Part shown: positions 51,753-62,104 of the stretch, in pieces
Layout of the letters: each line of letters starts with the position of its first letter
Numbering within the stretch: the first letter of the stretch is position 1
Origin: JAAZKA01 sp034926225
Lineage (GTDB): Bacteria > Bacillota > Clostridia > Oscillospirales > QAMX01
NCBI GenBank assembly: GCA_034926225.1
Contig: JAYFRF010000010.1
Location: forward strand, 112,280-176,279
DNA: 64,000 nt
Reading direction: 5' to 3'
Program-made: the position numbers and the translations under genes
Notes under the pieces: generated by a model
Seen by the model: the letters and a program-made list of their open reading frames with translations, nothing else
Database searches by the model: none
Told to the model about the DNA's origin: nothing

Positions 51753-54353
51753 TTACACCGCGAGAGCAAGCTCCCCGTTGACCACATCGACGGTGAGCCT
51801 CGTGCCGGGCGCGGGCTCCGCCGCGATGATCCGACGCGCAAGCATCGTTTCGATGTTGCTCTGGATATATCTCTTCAGAGGACGCGCACCGTACACGGGG
51901 TCGTAGGCTTGCGCCACCACATACTCCTTGGCCGCGTCGGTTAAGGCGCAGGTCAGATGCTTTTCCTCCATCCGGCGGTTTAAGTCAACCAGCTGCAGGT
52001 CGAGAATCTTTGTGACATCCGCGCGGGAGAGCGGTTTATAGAAGACGATCTCGTCGAGCCTGTTCAGGAATTCCGGACGGAACGTGTGCTTAAGAAGGTC
52101 GTCGCAGGCGGCCTTCGCCTCGTCGGTGATTCTGCCGTCCGGCCCGATGCCGTCGAGCAGATACTGGCTGCCGAGGTTGGACGTCAGGATGATGATGGTG
52201 TTCTTGAAGTCCACCGTCCGGCCCTGCGAGTCCGTAATGCGTCCGTCGTCCAGCACCTGCAGCAGGATATTGAACACGTCGGGATGCGCCTTCTCTACCT
52301 CGTCGAACAGCACCACGCTGTACGGATGGCGGCGCACCGCTTCGGTGAGTTGACCGCCTTCCTCGTAGCCGACATATCCCGGAGGCGCGCCGATGAGCCG
52401 CGATACGGAGAACTTCTCCATATACTCCGTCATGTCGATGCGCACCATATTCTTTTCGTCGTCGAACAGCGTCTGCGCCAGCGTTCTCGCAAGCTCCGTC
52501 TTGCCGACGCCCGTAGGCCCGAGGAACATAAACGACCCAATCGGGCGGTTCGGATTCTGTATGCCCGCGCGCGAACGCAGGATCGCCTCCGAGACGCTCT
52601 TGACCGCCTCGTCCTGCCCTATGACGCGCCGGTGCAGCACGTCTTCCAGATGCAAAAGCTTTTCCCGCTCGCCCTCCATCAGACGCGCGACCGGTATTCC
52701 CGTCCAGCGCTCCACGATACGGGCGATTTCCTCTTCCGTAACCTTATCGCGCAGCAGGGTTGTGTGTTCCTTCCCGGCCTGCGCGTTTTTCTCCTGCTCG
52801 GCAAGCTCCTTTTGCAGGGTGGGCAGCTTGCCGTATTTCAATTCCGCCGCGCGGTTCAAGTCATACGCGTTCTGCGCCGCTTCGATGTCGCGGTTGACCT
52901 GCTCGATCTGCTCGCGTAGCTTCTGTACGCGGCCGATGGCGTTCTTCTCGTTATCCCACTGCGCCTTCATCGCGTTGAACTTGTCGCGCTCCTCGGAAAG
53001 CTCCTTTTGAATCTCCGCCAGATGTTCTCTCGACGCTTCGTCCTTATCCTTTAACAGCGAGGTCTCCTCAATCTCCAGTTGGATGATATGACGCGAAATC
53101 ACGTCGAGCTCCGTTGGCATTGAGTCAATCTCCGTGCGAATCATCGCACAGGCTTCGTCCACGAGGTCGATCGCCTTATCCGGCAGGAAACGGTCGGAGA
53201 TATACCGATGCGACAGCGTCGCCGCCGCGATCAGCGCGCGGTCCGTGATTTTGACGCCGTGGAACACCTCGTAACGCTCCCGCAGGCCGCGCAGGATGGA
53301 GATGGTGTCCTCCACCGTCGGCTCCTCCACCATGACCGTCTGGAACCGGCGCTCCAGCGCCGCATCCTTTTCGATATATTTGCGGTACTCGTCGAGCGTC
53401 GTTGCGCCGATGCAGTGCAGCTCACCGCGCGCGAGCATCGGCTTTAGGAGATTGCCCGCGTCCATCGAGCCTTCCGTCTTGCCCGCGCCGACAATATTAT
53501 GCAGCTCGTCGATGAACAGGATAATACGCCCGTCGGACTTCTTGATGTCTGCAAGCACCGCCTTTAGGCGCTCCTCGAACTCGCCGCGGTACTTCGCACC
53601 CGCGATTAAGGAGCCTAAGTCCAGCGAGAAGATCGTCTTATCCCGCAGCGACTGCGGTACGTCGCCCCGGACGATCCGCTGCGCCAGCCCTTCGACGATC
53701 GCCGTTTTGCCGACACCCGGCTCACCGATTAAGACCGGATTGTTCTTCGATTTGCGCGACAGAATGCGGATAACGCGCCGCACTTCGTCATCGCGCCCGA
53801 TGACCGGGTCGAGCTTCTGGTTTCGCGCGCGCTCCACAAGGTCGGTGCCGTACTTCGAGAGTGCGTCGTAGGTGCCCTCCGGCGAGTCTGAGGTGACCCG
53901 CTGACTGCCGCGCACCGCGGACAGCGCCTGCAAAAAGCTTTCGCGGCGGATGTTATAACGCCGGAAGATTTCCTTGACCAGACGGTCGGACGACTCCAGC
54001 AGCGCTAAAAACAGATGCTCCACCGATACGTATGCGTCCTTCATCCGCTCGGCTTCCCGCTCGGACGTCGCAAGCACCGTGTCCGTCGCCTGCGAAATGT
54101 AGAATTTATCCGCTTCCCGTCCGGAACCCGTGACGGAAGGCAGTGAATCGATCGCGCTCTCCGCGTCCGCAAGAACCGAGGACGCGGACGCGCCGAGCTT
54201 CTCCATAAGCTGAGCGATGAGCCCCTTCTCCTGTGCGAGCAGGGCGTATAAAAGATGCGCCGGCTCCATCGTCTGATTCTGGTGCTCCAGCGTCAGGCTT
54301 TTGGCGGCTTCTATGGCTTCCAGCGATTTTTGTGTGTATTTCTGGGCGTTCAT
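51753..54353 (-). CDS. clpB: ATP-dependent disaggregase ClpB
   Basis: An 866-residue Hsp100 protein. The N-domain covers about 1-150. NBD1 has GEPGVGKTAIVEGLAQRI, then a coiled-coil M-domain at about 400-530 (rich in Glu, Lys and Ala). NBD2 has MFLGPTGVGKTELARTL. The C-terminus has YGARPLKRYIQSNIE. It rescues aggregated proteins with the DnaK system after stress. AAGGAGG precedes the ATG. It follows hsp20 across a terminator hairpin, so it is transcribed from the CIRCE-controlled promoter by read-through, or from an unseen promoter. Confidence 0.96.
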   Translation of the reverse strand: MNAQKYTQKSLEAIEAAKSLTLEHQNQTMEPAHLLYALLAQEKGLIAQLMEKLGASASSVLADAESAIDSLPSVTGSGREADKFYISQATDTVLATSEREAERMKDAYVSVEHLFLALLESSDRLVKEIFRRYNIRRESFLQALSAVRGSQRVTSDSPEGTYDALSKYGTDLVERARNQKLDPVIGRDDEVRRVIRILSRKSKNNPVLIGEPGVGKTAIVEGLAQRIVRGDVPQSLRDKTIFSLDLGSLIAGAKYRGEFEERLKAVLADIKKSDGRIILFIDELHNIVGAGKTEGSMDAGNLLKPMLARGELHCIGATTLDEYRKYIEKDAALERRFQTVMVEEPTVEDTISILRGLRERYEVFHGVKITDRALIAAATLSHRYISDRFLPDKAIDLVDEACAMIRTEIDSMPTELDVISRHIIQLEIEETSLLKDKDEASREHLAEIQKELSEERDKFNAMKAQWDNEKNAIGRVQKLREQIEQVNRDIEAAQNAYDLNRAAELKYGKLPTLQKELAEQEKNAQAGKEHTTLLRDKVTEEEIARIVERWTGIPVARLMEGEREKLLHLEDVLHRRVIGQDEAVKSVSEAILRSRAGIQNPNRPIGSFMFLGPTGVGKTELARTLAQTLFDDEKNMVRIDMTEYMEKFSVSRLIGAPPGYVGYEEGGQLTEAVRRHPYSVVLFDEVEKAHPDVFNILLQVLDDGRITDSQGRTVDFKNTIIILTSNLGSQYLLDGIGPDGRITDEAKAACDDLLKHTFRPEFLNRLDEIVFYKPLSRADVTKILDLQLVDLNRRMEEKHLTCALTDAAKEYVVAQAYDPVYGARPLKRYIQSNIETMLARRIIAAEPAPGTRLTVDVVNGELALAV

Positions 54354-54397
54354 AACATGCCCTCCTTATGATACCGAATGGATCCGCGTTCAAAAAA

Positions 54398-54420
54398 GGG
54401 ACGGTCGCGCGGACCGTCCC
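54398..54420 (-). terminator. Terminator between hsp20 and clpB
   Basis: GGGACGGTC (54398-54406) pairs with GACCGTCCC (54412-54420); the minus-strand transcript continues TTTTTT. It should make clpB expression lower than hsp20. Confidence 0.8.
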
Positions 54421-54442
54421 CCTTCGCGGAGAATGGAAAGGT

Positions 54443-54862
54443 TTACTGAATTTCGATCTTGCGCGCGGCAGCTTCCTTGGGCTGAACTTTCGGCAGATTC
54501 AGCGTCAGCACGCCGTCATTGTACGAGGCTGTGATCGCGTCGGTCGCGATGTTCGAAATCGAAAAGCTTCTCTGATAGGTGGCGCTGCGGCGTTCGCGAT
54601 GGACGTAATTCTTCTTGTCGCCGCCTTCGTTCTTCTCGCTGGTGGTTTTCGCTGTGATGACCAGACGGTCGTCGTCGACATCTACGCTGATGTCCTCCCG
54701 CTTGAAGCCCGGCAGCTCGGCTTCCAGCACGTACTTATCGCTTTCTTCGGTGATATCCGTACGGAAGTCGCCGAGCGCCGCGTTCATGTCGTTCCACAAA
54801 CGGCGGTCAAAGGTGTCAAATAAATCATGGGGTTTCGTGACGAAAGGAATAAGGTCAAACAT
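54443..54862 (-). CDS. Small heat shock protein (Hsp20/alpha-crystallin)
   Basis: A 139-residue protein with the alpha-crystallin domain at about 35-125: KYVLEAELPGFKREDISVDV, RSATYQRSFSISNIA, and the GVLTLNLPK strand near the C-terminus. Holding chaperone that keeps unfolded proteins soluble for ClpB and DnaK. GGAGGT precedes the ATG. First gene of the heat shock unit, downstream of a CIRCE-like operator. Confidence 0.95.
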   Translation of the reverse strand: MFDLIPFVTKPHDLFDTFDRRLWNDMNAALGDFRTDITEESDKYVLEAELPGFKREDISVDVDDDRLVITAKTTSEKNEGGDKKNYVHRERRSATYQRSFSISNIATDAITASYNDGVLTLNLPKVQPKEAAARKIEIQ

Positions 54863-55009
54863 TGCTCGTTACCTCCATTGTAATTTATGGAATTGAAGTC
54901 TTAAGGTTTCTTCTTCGAGGGCCTTTCTGATATCCTCTCCTGAAGACACCTTTAGTATACTGTGGAAATATGAACAAATCATCCTGTAAATATGTCCTAT
55001 CTGTAAATG

Positions 55010-55036
55010 TTAGCACTTAAGAGTAGAGAGTGCTGA
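55010..55036 (-). promoter_or_regulatory. CIRCE-like HrcA operator upstream of hsp20-clpB
   Basis: TTAGCACTT (55010-55018), exactly 9 nt, then GAGTGCTGA (55028-55036): the CIRCE consensus TTAGCACTC-N9-GAGTGCTAA with one change in each arm. On the minus strand a TATACT (54960-54955) lies between it and hsp20. It predicts heat-shock control by HrcA. The rest of the 366-bp gap 54863-55228 holds a + strand promoter at 55132 and nothing else I recognise. Confidence 0.82.
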
Positions 55037-55131
55037 CAAACGAAGAGACAGAGTGCCAAAAAACCCGGGATAAGCGACAAATTGCATAGAAATACCGCAA
55101 AACAAACGGGATTCTTCCGAAAGAATAGGGG

Positions 55132-55160
55132 TAGACAACCTTTTTGGGGTGTGTTAAACT
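55132..55160 (+). promoter_or_regulatory. Promoter for the P-loop ATPase and possibly the oxidoreductase genes
   Basis: TAGACA (55132-55137), a 17-nt spacer, TAAACT (55155-55160). Confidence 0.6.
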
Positions 55161-55228
55161 ATCTCAATACACGGTATACAAAGATGGACTCGGTATACGA
55201 TACGGTGGATTGAAACGGGGGATGGAAT

Positions 55229-55912
55229 GTGCGGACAGGCAAGCGCATCACAATTTTCGCGGGACACAACGGCAGCGGCAAGACGCTGATCGTGACGAAT
55301 CGAGCGCTCGCTCTTCGCGCGGCGGTTACGGGAACCGTGATCGCGACCGATATGGATACGGTAAAGCCGTATTTCCGGACGGTTGATGCGAAAGACGAGC
55401 TGGAACGCGCAGGCGTCCGTGTGATTGCACCGGAGCTTGCAAACTCCAGCGTCGATCTCCCCACGCTCCCGGGCGAAATGCGCGCGATGTTTGATCAGCC
55501 CGACGCCCGCTCCCTTCTCGATGTCGGCGGCGACGATGCCGGCGCGATTGCGCTGGGACAGTATGAAGCCGAGATTCGGGCCGCCGGATACGATATGCTC
55601 CTCGTCGTAAACCCCTACCGCGTCTTTACCCGCACGCCGGAGGATGCGATGGGGATTCTCCGCGATATCGAGCGGGTATCCCATCTGCAGTTCACCGGAA
55701 TCGTCCATAACCCAAACCTCGGCACGGAAACCACGGAGAAAACGATTTCAGATGCGGTCGATTATGCCCGCAGACTCGAAAGCCTGTCCGGGCTTCCCGT
55801 TGTCGCAACGGTTTTCTTGAAGAATTTGCATCCCGCACCGGAGTCGATTATCGGCGAGCCATGGCCGATTACCATGTTTCGTAAAAAAGAATGGGTCATA
55901 TATGATACTTAA
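55229..55912 (+). CDS. P-loop NTPase associated with 2-oxoacid oxidoreductase
   Basis: A 227-residue protein. ITIFAGHNGSGKTLIVTN has a Walker A loop (residues 12-19), VIATDMDTVKPYFRT a likely switch region with D-x-D, and YDMLLVVNPYRVFTRTP a Walker B-like strand. It is related to the MinD/ParA-like ATPases. In the deposited order it lies just before a ferredoxin-dependent oxidoreductase operon, so a role in its assembly or regulation is possible. The start is GTG at 55229 (GGGGGATGG upstream). Function not known. Confidence 0.7.
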   Translation: MRTGKRITIFAGHNGSGKTLIVTNRALALRAAVTGTVIATDMDTVKPYFRTVDAKDELERAGVRVIAPELANSSVDLPTLPGEMRAMFDQPDARSLLDVGGDDAGAIALGQYEAEIRAAGYDMLLVVNPYRVFTRTPEDAMGILRDIERVSHLQFTGIVHNPNLGTETTEKTISDAVDYARRLESLSGLPVVATVFLKNLHPAPESIIGEPWPITMFRKKEWVIYDT

Positions 55913-56008
55913 ACCCCGTTCCGCGGGATATTTTTATAGGAGGAACGGGAAGTAAGCCGTTCCCCGAACCCTTTTTCTTGTTATTTAACCGTAAAGGAGA
56001 CAATAGTT

Positions 56009-56215
56009 ATGGCAAAACTGACCATTCGGGAAGACTTTTGCAAGGGCTGCGGCCTCTGCGTTTCCGTCTGTCCCCGTAAGATTCTCGTCCTCTCGAAGAC
56101 CCGCTTTAACGCTAAGGGCTACAACCCCGTGGAATGCGTCGATCAGGAAAAGTGCATCGCCTGCGCTATGTGCGCGACCATGTGCCCCGATGTTGTGATT
56201 AAGGTCGAAAAGTAA
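56009..56215 (+). CDS. 4Fe-4S ferredoxin subunit of 2-oxoacid:ferredoxin oxidoreductase
   Basis: A 68-residue protein with two 4Fe-4S motifs, FCKGCGLCVSVCPRK and KCIACAMCATMCPD. It is the delta subunit, carrying electrons from the TPP site to external ferredoxin. AAAGGAG lies upstream of the ATG. First gene of a delta-alpha-beta-gamma operon, the order used by VOR/KOR-type enzymes. Confidence 0.93.
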   Translation: MAKLTIREDFCKGCGLCVSVCPRKILVLSKTRFNAKGYNPVECVDQEKCIACAMCATMCPDVVIKVEK

Positions 56216-56243
56216 AGCTTTTTTGCAGGAAGGAATGAATTCG

Positions 56244-57299
56244 ATGTCCGAAAAAGTGATCATGAAGGGCAACGAGGCTTTAGCAGAGGCCGCGATCCGC
56301 GCCGGCTGCCGCTGCTTCTTCGGTTACCCCATTACGCCGCAGACTGAGGTCGCGGCATATATGTCCAAGGCTATGCCCAAAGCCGGCGGCGTTTATTTGC
56401 AGGCCGAATCCGAAATCGCCGCGATCAATATGATTTACGGCGCCGCCGCTTCCGGCGTTCGCTGCATGACCTCCTCCTCCAGCCCCGGCATCTCCCTGAA
56501 AGCCGAAGGGATCTCCTATATCTGTGGTGCCGATCTCCCCGCCGTCATCGTGAATATGACCCGCGGCGGCCCCGGCCTCGGCGGTATCCAGCCCGCGCAG
56601 TCCGACTATTATCAGGCGACTCGCGGTATCGGGCACGGCGACGCCCGTCTTTTAGTCTTCGCTCCCGCCGGCATCCAGGAAATGGTCGATCTGATGACCG
56701 ATGCTTTCGACAAGGCTGACGAGTATCGTATGCCAGCGATGATTCTCGGCGACGGTGCGATCGGGCAGATGATGGAGCCCGTTACCCTCCCCGAACCCAA
56801 GTCCCATCTTATCGAGAAGCCCTGGGCGACCACCGGCACCAACATGGCGCGTCCGCACAATATCGTCAACTCCCTCTACCTCCAGCCCGATGCTCTCGAA
56901 AATAAAATCAATGAGCGCTTTGAGCGCTACGCGAGAATCGAAGCCACCGAAGCCCGTTGCGAGGAATACATGGCCGACGACGCCGATATCCTGATCGTTT
57001 CCTACGGCATCGCTTCCCGTATCGCCAAGTCCGCCGTCAAACGCGCCCGCGCCGAAGGGATCAAGGTCGGCCTCCTGCGCCCCATCACCCTCTGGCCCTT
57101 CCCCAAAGCCGTTTTGAAAAAGCATGCGGCGCATGCCCGCGCCTTCCTCGACGTCGAGCTCAACATGGGACAGATGATCGACGACGTCAGGCTCGCGATC
57201 GAATGCGCCTGCCCCGTCGAATTCGCGGGCCGTACCGGTGGTATGATCATTACCCCCGACGAGGTCCTCGCTAAGCTCCGTGAAATGGAGGTAAAATAA
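56244..57299 (+). CDS. 2-oxoacid:ferredoxin oxidoreductase alpha subunit (VorB/KorA type)
   Basis: A 351-residue subunit. KGNEALAEAAIRAGCRCFFG starts the domain, GYPITPQTEVAAYMSKAMP is the substrate/CoA site motif, and CMTSSSSPGISLKAEGISY and NMTRGGPGLGGIQPAQSDYY are conserved TPP-domain segments. It resembles the subunit annotated as VorB (3-methyl-2-oxobutanoate). The ATG at 56244 has AGGAAGGA upstream; a TTG 7 codons earlier is less likely. Oxidises 2-oxoacids to acyl-CoA, or runs in reverse. Confidence 0.92.
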   Translation: MSEKVIMKGNEALAEAAIRAGCRCFFGYPITPQTEVAAYMSKAMPKAGGVYLQAESEIAAINMIYGAAASGVRCMTSSSSPGISLKAEGISYICGADLPAVIVNMTRGGPGLGGIQPAQSDYYQATRGIGHGDARLLVFAPAGIQEMVDLMTDAFDKADEYRMPAMILGDGAIGQMMEPVTLPEPKSHLIEKPWATTGTNMARPHNIVNSLYLQPDALENKINERFERYARIEATEARCEEYMADDADILIVSYGIASRIAKSAVKRARAEGIKVGLLRPITLWPFPKAVLKKHAAHARAFLDVELNMGQMIDDVRLAIECACPVEFAGRTGGMIITPDEVLAKLREMEVK

Positions 57300-57300
57300 C

Positions 57301-58040
<740 letters not shown>

Positions 58041-58050
<10 letters not shown>

Positions 58051-58577
58051 ATCATCAAATCTTCCTCGCCGGCTTCGGCGGTCAGGGGATCCTTTTTGCC
58101 GGCAAGTATCTCGTCTATACCGGAATGCTCGCGGGCTACGAAGTCTCGTGGATGCCGTCTTATGGTCCCGAAATGCGCGGCGGTACCTGCAACTGCTCCG
58201 TCAACATCTCCGACGAGCCCGTCGATACGCCTATTATTCTGCACCCCTCCATCCTCTGCGTGATGAACCTGCCCTCCTTTGATAAGTTCGAGGCCGCCAC
58301 CATCCCCGGCGGCAAAGTCTTCATCGATTCCTCGCTCATCGAACGCGCTCCCGCTCGCACGGATGTCGATAACATCCTGATCCCCGCGACGGGGATTGCC
58401 CGTGAGCAGAATATGACCAAGCTTGCCAACATGATTCTTGTCGGTAAGATCATTCAAGTTGCCGGTCTCGACGACCCGGAGCTGATCGAGAAGACGATGA
58501 AGAAGATCGTACCCGCAAAGAAGCCCGAGCTTTATGATCTCAATATGAAGGCCCTGCAAATCGGGTTGAACCTGTAA
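58041..58577 (+). CDS. 2-oxoacid:ferredoxin oxidoreductase gamma subunit
   Basis: A 178-residue subunit: FLAGFGGQGILFAGKYLVY, then VSWMPSYGPEMRGGTCNCSV, typical of the gamma domain that contacts CoA. It completes the four-subunit enzyme. AAGGAGG precedes the ATG. The operon ends at a terminator. Confidence 0.94.
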
Positions 58578-58585
58578 AGAAAGAT

Positions 58586-58621
58586 AAAAGGGGCGGCCGT
58601 TTTGATTCGACCGTTCCTTTT
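58586..58621 (+). terminator. Terminator after the oxidoreductase operon
   Basis: AAAAGGGGCGGCCG (58586-58599) pairs with CGACCGTTCCTTTT (58608-58621) with several G-U pairs, followed by T. Confidence 0.7.
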
Positions 58622-58671
58622 TGCGCCATACTCCCCTTATAACAAAACCGCTATGAAAAGGAGGGTTTTCT

Positions 58672-59226
58672 TTGTCTATTCATAATCAGGAAATTGCCGA
58701 ACGCCTGCGTACGATCCGCGAGCTTTCCGATATGACCGCGGCGGAGCTTGCCGTAAAAATGGGCGTCGACCCCGCCGAATATGAACGCTATGAGTCCGGC
58801 GTGGTGGATATCCCGATCTCCGTGCTCTACGATGTCTCCAACACCCTCGGCGTCAGCATTACCGAGCTTTTAACCGGCGAACAGGCCAAGCTCCATACCT
58901 TCAGCGTCGTGCGTTCCGGGCGCGGTGTCGCCGTCGAACGCTCCCAGGCCTATAAATACGCCGATCTCGCCTATAACTTCGTCGGACGCCGTGTCTCGCC
59001 ATTCCTTGTGACCATCGCGCCTTCCGGCGACGACGAACCCTATCACTTAAACGTCCACTCCGGACAGGAATACCATTACTGCCTCGAAGGCTCCTTTAAA
59101 ATCTATCTTGCGGGGCATGAAATGACGATTCGGGAGGGAGATTCCCTTTACTTTGACTCCGGCAACCCCCACGGCATGAAGGCAATCGGCGATAAACCCG
59201 CAAAAGTTCTCGTCGTTGTGATTTAA
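58672..59226 (+). CDS. XRE-family regulator with C-terminal cupin domain
   Basis: A 184-residue protein. An N-terminal helix-turn-helix at about 5-65 (ERLRTIRELSDMTAAELAVK) is followed by a cupin at about 105-180 (HSGQEYHYCLEGSFKIYLAG, GDSLYFDSGNPHGM). It is the HipB/cupin type of regulator that usually controls adjacent metabolic genes. The start is TTG at 58672 after AAGGAGGG. The AMP-binding ligase follows after 16 nt. The ligand is probably a small carboxylate, by inference from the neighbours. Confidence 0.9.
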   Translation: MSIHNQEIAERLRTIRELSDMTAAELAVKMGVDPAEYERYESGVVDIPISVLYDVSNTLGVSITELLTGEQAKLHTFSVVRSGRGVAVERSQAYKYADLAYNFVGRRVSPFLVTIAPSGDDEPYHLNVHSGQEYHYCLEGSFKIYLAGHEMTIREGDSLYFDSGNPHGMKAIGDKPAKVLVVVI

Positions 59227-59242
59227 GGGAGGACAATTCATT

Positions 59243-60907
59243 ATGGGTATTATCGAACGCTATTGCCGCACGGATTTCACCTCCTATGAGGACTTTTTCA
59301 ATCATTTTACGATTCATGTCCCCGAAAACTTTAATTTTACCTACGATATTATCGACGAATGGGCCGCCCTCGAGCCAGATAAAACGGCTCTTGTCTGGTG
59401 CAACGATCTCGGCGACGAACGTACGTTTACTTTTACCGAAATCTCCCGTTTGAGTAAAAAGGCAGCCTCCGCGTTTAAGAGTCTCGGACTTCGGCGCGGC
59501 GATTCCGTGATGCTCATGGTCAAGCGTCGCTGGGAGTTTTGGGTTATCGTCCCCGCCCTCTGCCGTCTCGGCGTCACCGTAATCCCGGCCACCTTTCTCC
59601 TGACCTCGAAAGATATCGCCTATCGCGCCGAGCTCGCCGGTATAAAAATGCTCATCGCCGTCCCCGAAGACGGCATCTGCGCCAATATCGAAGAGGGGCT
59701 CTCCCATTACAACGCCCCATGCATGAAGGGCGTCGTCGGCGGAAAGCGCGACGGCTATCTCGATATTGACGCGCTCATCGACGCGGGCGACGGAGATTTC
59801 GTTCGTCCGACCGGCGACGATGCGACACAAAACGACGACATCATGCTCGGTTACTTCACCTCCGGCACCTCCGGCATGCCGTCCCTCGTCGTTCACGATT
59901 ACGTCTACCCCCTGGGCCATATCCTGACCGCGAAATTCTGGCAGGATCTCAGGGAGGACGATCTCCATCTCACCGTCGCCGATACCGGATGGGCGAAATG
60001 CTCCTGGGGCAAGCTTTACGGACAGTGGATTTGCGGCGCAGCGCTTTTCGTCTATGATTACGGCGCGAAATTCCACCCCACCGACTTGCTGCGCGAGGTC
60101 GAAAAGCACAACGTTACTTCCTTTTGCGCCCCGCCTACCGTCTATCGCTTCCTGATCAAGGAAGATCTCTCAAAATTCCATCTCTCCAGTCTCCGTAAGA
60201 GCCATACCGCCGGTGAACCCTTAAATCCCGAGGTCTTTAACCGCTGGAAGGAATTTACTGGACTGGAAATTCACGAAGGCTTCGGGCAGTCCGAAACCCC
60301 CGTCTTAATTGCAACGACCAAGTGGACCGAACCGCACTCCGGCTCTACCGGTATGCCAATGCCGTGGATGAATATCAAGCTCATCGATGAAAACCATGAG
60401 GAAGCGGAAATCGGTTCCGAAGGCGAAATCTGCATCCCCCTCGATCACGGCCGCCCCGCCGGTCTCGTGTGCGAGTACAAGGGCAATCCGCAAAAGAACG
60501 CCGCCGCGTTCCACGACGGCTATTACCATACCGGCGACATAGCGTGGAAGGACGAGCAGGGCTATATCTGGTTCGTCGGACGCAACGACGACGTGATCAA
60601 GAGTTCCGGTTACCGCATCGGGCCGTTCGAGGTCGAAAGCGCCCTGATGGAACACCCTGCGGTCCTGGAAACCGCCATCACCGCCGTTCCTGACGCCAAG
60701 CGCGGACAGATCGTAAAAGCTACGGTCGTTCTTACGAAAGGGTATCAGCCCTCCGATGCGCTGATCAAGGAACTTCAGGAACACGTGAAACGCGTGACCG
60801 CGCCCTACAAGTACCCCCGTATCGTCGAATTCGTTGACGAACTTCCGAAAACAACCTCCGGTAAGATCCGCCGCGTGGATATCCGTAAGAGAGATGCCGA
60901 CAAGTGA
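59243..60907 (+). CDS. AMP-forming acyl-CoA synthetase
   Basis: A 554-residue ANL-superfamily enzyme. GYFTSGTSGMPSLVVHD is the ATP loop, EGFGQSETPVLIATT motif A5, GYYHTGDIAWKDEQGY A7, KSSGYRIGPFEVESAL A8, and PKTTSGKIRR holds the catalytic Lys. It activates a carboxylic acid to acyl-CoA via an acyl-adenylate. The neighbouring VOR-type enzyme could reductively carboxylate the product to a 2-oxoacid. GGGAGG precedes the ATG. The gene overlaps the MFS gene by 4 nt. Confidence 0.93.
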   Translation: MGIIERYCRTDFTSYEDFFNHFTIHVPENFNFTYDIIDEWAALEPDKTALVWCNDLGDERTFTFTEISRLSKKAASAFKSLGLRRGDSVMLMVKRRWEFWVIVPALCRLGVTVIPATFLLTSKDIAYRAELAGIKMLIAVPEDGICANIEEGLSHYNAPCMKGVVGGKRDGYLDIDALIDAGDGDFVRPTGDDATQNDDIMLGYFTSGTSGMPSLVVHDYVYPLGHILTAKFWQDLREDDLHLTVADTGWAKCSWGKLYGQWICGAALFVYDYGAKFHPTDLLREVEKHNVTSFCAPPTVYRFLIKEDLSKFHLSSLRKSHTAGEPLNPEVFNRWKEFTGLEIHEGFGQSETPVLIATTKWTEPHSGSTGMPMPWMNIKLIDENHEEAEIGSEGEICIPLDHGRPAGLVCEYKGNPQKNAAAFHDGYYHTGDIAWKDEQGYIWFVGRNDDVIKSSGYRIGPFEVESALMEHPAVLETAITAVPDAKRGQIVKATVVLTKGYQPSDALIKELQEHVKRVTAPYKYPRIVEFVDELPKTTSGKIRRVDIRKRDADK

Positions 60908-62100
60908 TCAGAGACAATATGACGCCACATGCGTTTATCAAGCCGGCGGGGAACCAAAACATCCCCGCCGCCCTTGTGCAAGGGCTTTACTGGGCGATGA
61001 TCGCCGTTTTTTTCGGCTTCATTAACGCCTATCTCTTGGAAGCCGGGTACACCGACATTCAAATCGGCTGGATATCGACAATCATGTACCTCCTGTCAAC
61101 CGCTATAGGCCCGTTGACAGGCTATTTGACCGACGTCCTTATCCCCGCAAGAAAATTTCTTATCCTGGCGTTTTTGATCAGCGTCCCGTTCGTGCTTTTA
61201 GTCCCCGTTGTCGTATCCTCCTTTGCCCTGGTTACCGCCTGTATCATCGCTGTGACACTCCTGCAAAACCTGGTCTGCGGCGTCATTGACAGTTGGATTA
61301 TGCGTATCCGCGCTGAAAATCGCCAGCTCTCCTACCCCCTGACACGCTCCGCCGGCTCAATCTTTTATGCCGCCGCGGCTTATGGCGCTGGACTGCTCGT
61401 CGCAAAGCTCGGTTATCAGGTCGCTTTCGCCGCTAATATCCTTTTCCTTGCCGCTACCGTCGCCGCTATGCTGTTTCTGACTCCCGTCGGCTGTCCCGGA
61501 CGTGAAGGCCGTGTGAAGGTCAGCTTCTTCGCCGCGCTCAAGGAACTCATGCGTTGCCGTGAATATGTAATCTATATCGTCACGATGACCTTTTATCTCT
61601 ACGGACTACGTTTGACTCTTGTCTTTCAGCCGAATCTGATCTTCTCCGTCGGCGGTAACGCCGCGCATGTAGGCGCCGCTTGCGCCCTCGCCGCCGTCTT
61701 TGAGGTGCCCTTTATTCTGATGATGGCGCGCGCTGACCGCTTTGCAAAGCCTGGAATCTGCATGGTATCCCTGCTGGTCGGCAGTCTGAAGCCCATGCTC
61801 ATGCTCCTTGCGCCTACCGTGGGCGCTTACCTCGGCGCACAGGTCTTTCAGGCCGTCTCCTACGGATTCCAGATCGCGTTTTCTCTGTTTTATATCCAGC
61901 GCATTACGCCGCCGAAGCTTTATGCAACCGCCGTTATGGTCTATACTACCGCCAATATGGGGGTTGCCTGCATGTTGGCATCCCTTACCGGCGGCTATAT
62001 GTTCGCTGTCTCCAGTAACCTCCTTCTCGGCGTCAGCGTCGTTTTTATGCTGCTCTCCGTTGCCGTCTTCTCACTTACCTTCCTGAAAAAAGCGAAATAA
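60904..62100 (+). CDS. Major facilitator superfamily transporter
   Basis: A 398-residue protein with about 12 transmembrane segments. IGWISTIMYLLSTAIGPLTG lies in the loop 2-3 region, and the second half has YIVTMTFYLYGLRLTLVF. It is a cytoplasmic-membrane MFS, related to the nucleoside/sugar-type or 'MFS_1' group; the substrate is open. Start is GTG at 60904 (overlapping the ligase stop) or ATG at 60919. The likely cargo is the carboxylate used by the ligase. Confidence 0.82.
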   Translation: MIRDNMTPHAFIKPAGNQNIPAALVQGLYWAMIAVFFGFINAYLLEAGYTDIQIGWISTIMYLLSTAIGPLTGYLTDVLIPARKFLILAFLISVPFVLLVPVVVSSFALVTACIIAVTLLQNLVCGVIDSWIMRIRAENRQLSYPLTRSAGSIFYAAAAYGAGLLVAKLGYQVAFAANILFLAATVAAMLFLTPVGCPGREGRVKVSFFAALKELMRCREYVIYIVTMTFYLYGLRLTLVFQPNLIFSVGGNAAHVGAACALAAVFEVPFILMMARADRFAKPGICMVSLLVGSLKPMLMLLAPTVGAYLGAQVFQAVSYGFQIAFSLFYIQRITPPKLYATAVMVYTTANMGVACMLASLTGGYMFAVSSNLLLGVSVVFMLLSVAVFSLTFLKKAK

Positions 62101-62104
62101 AAAT

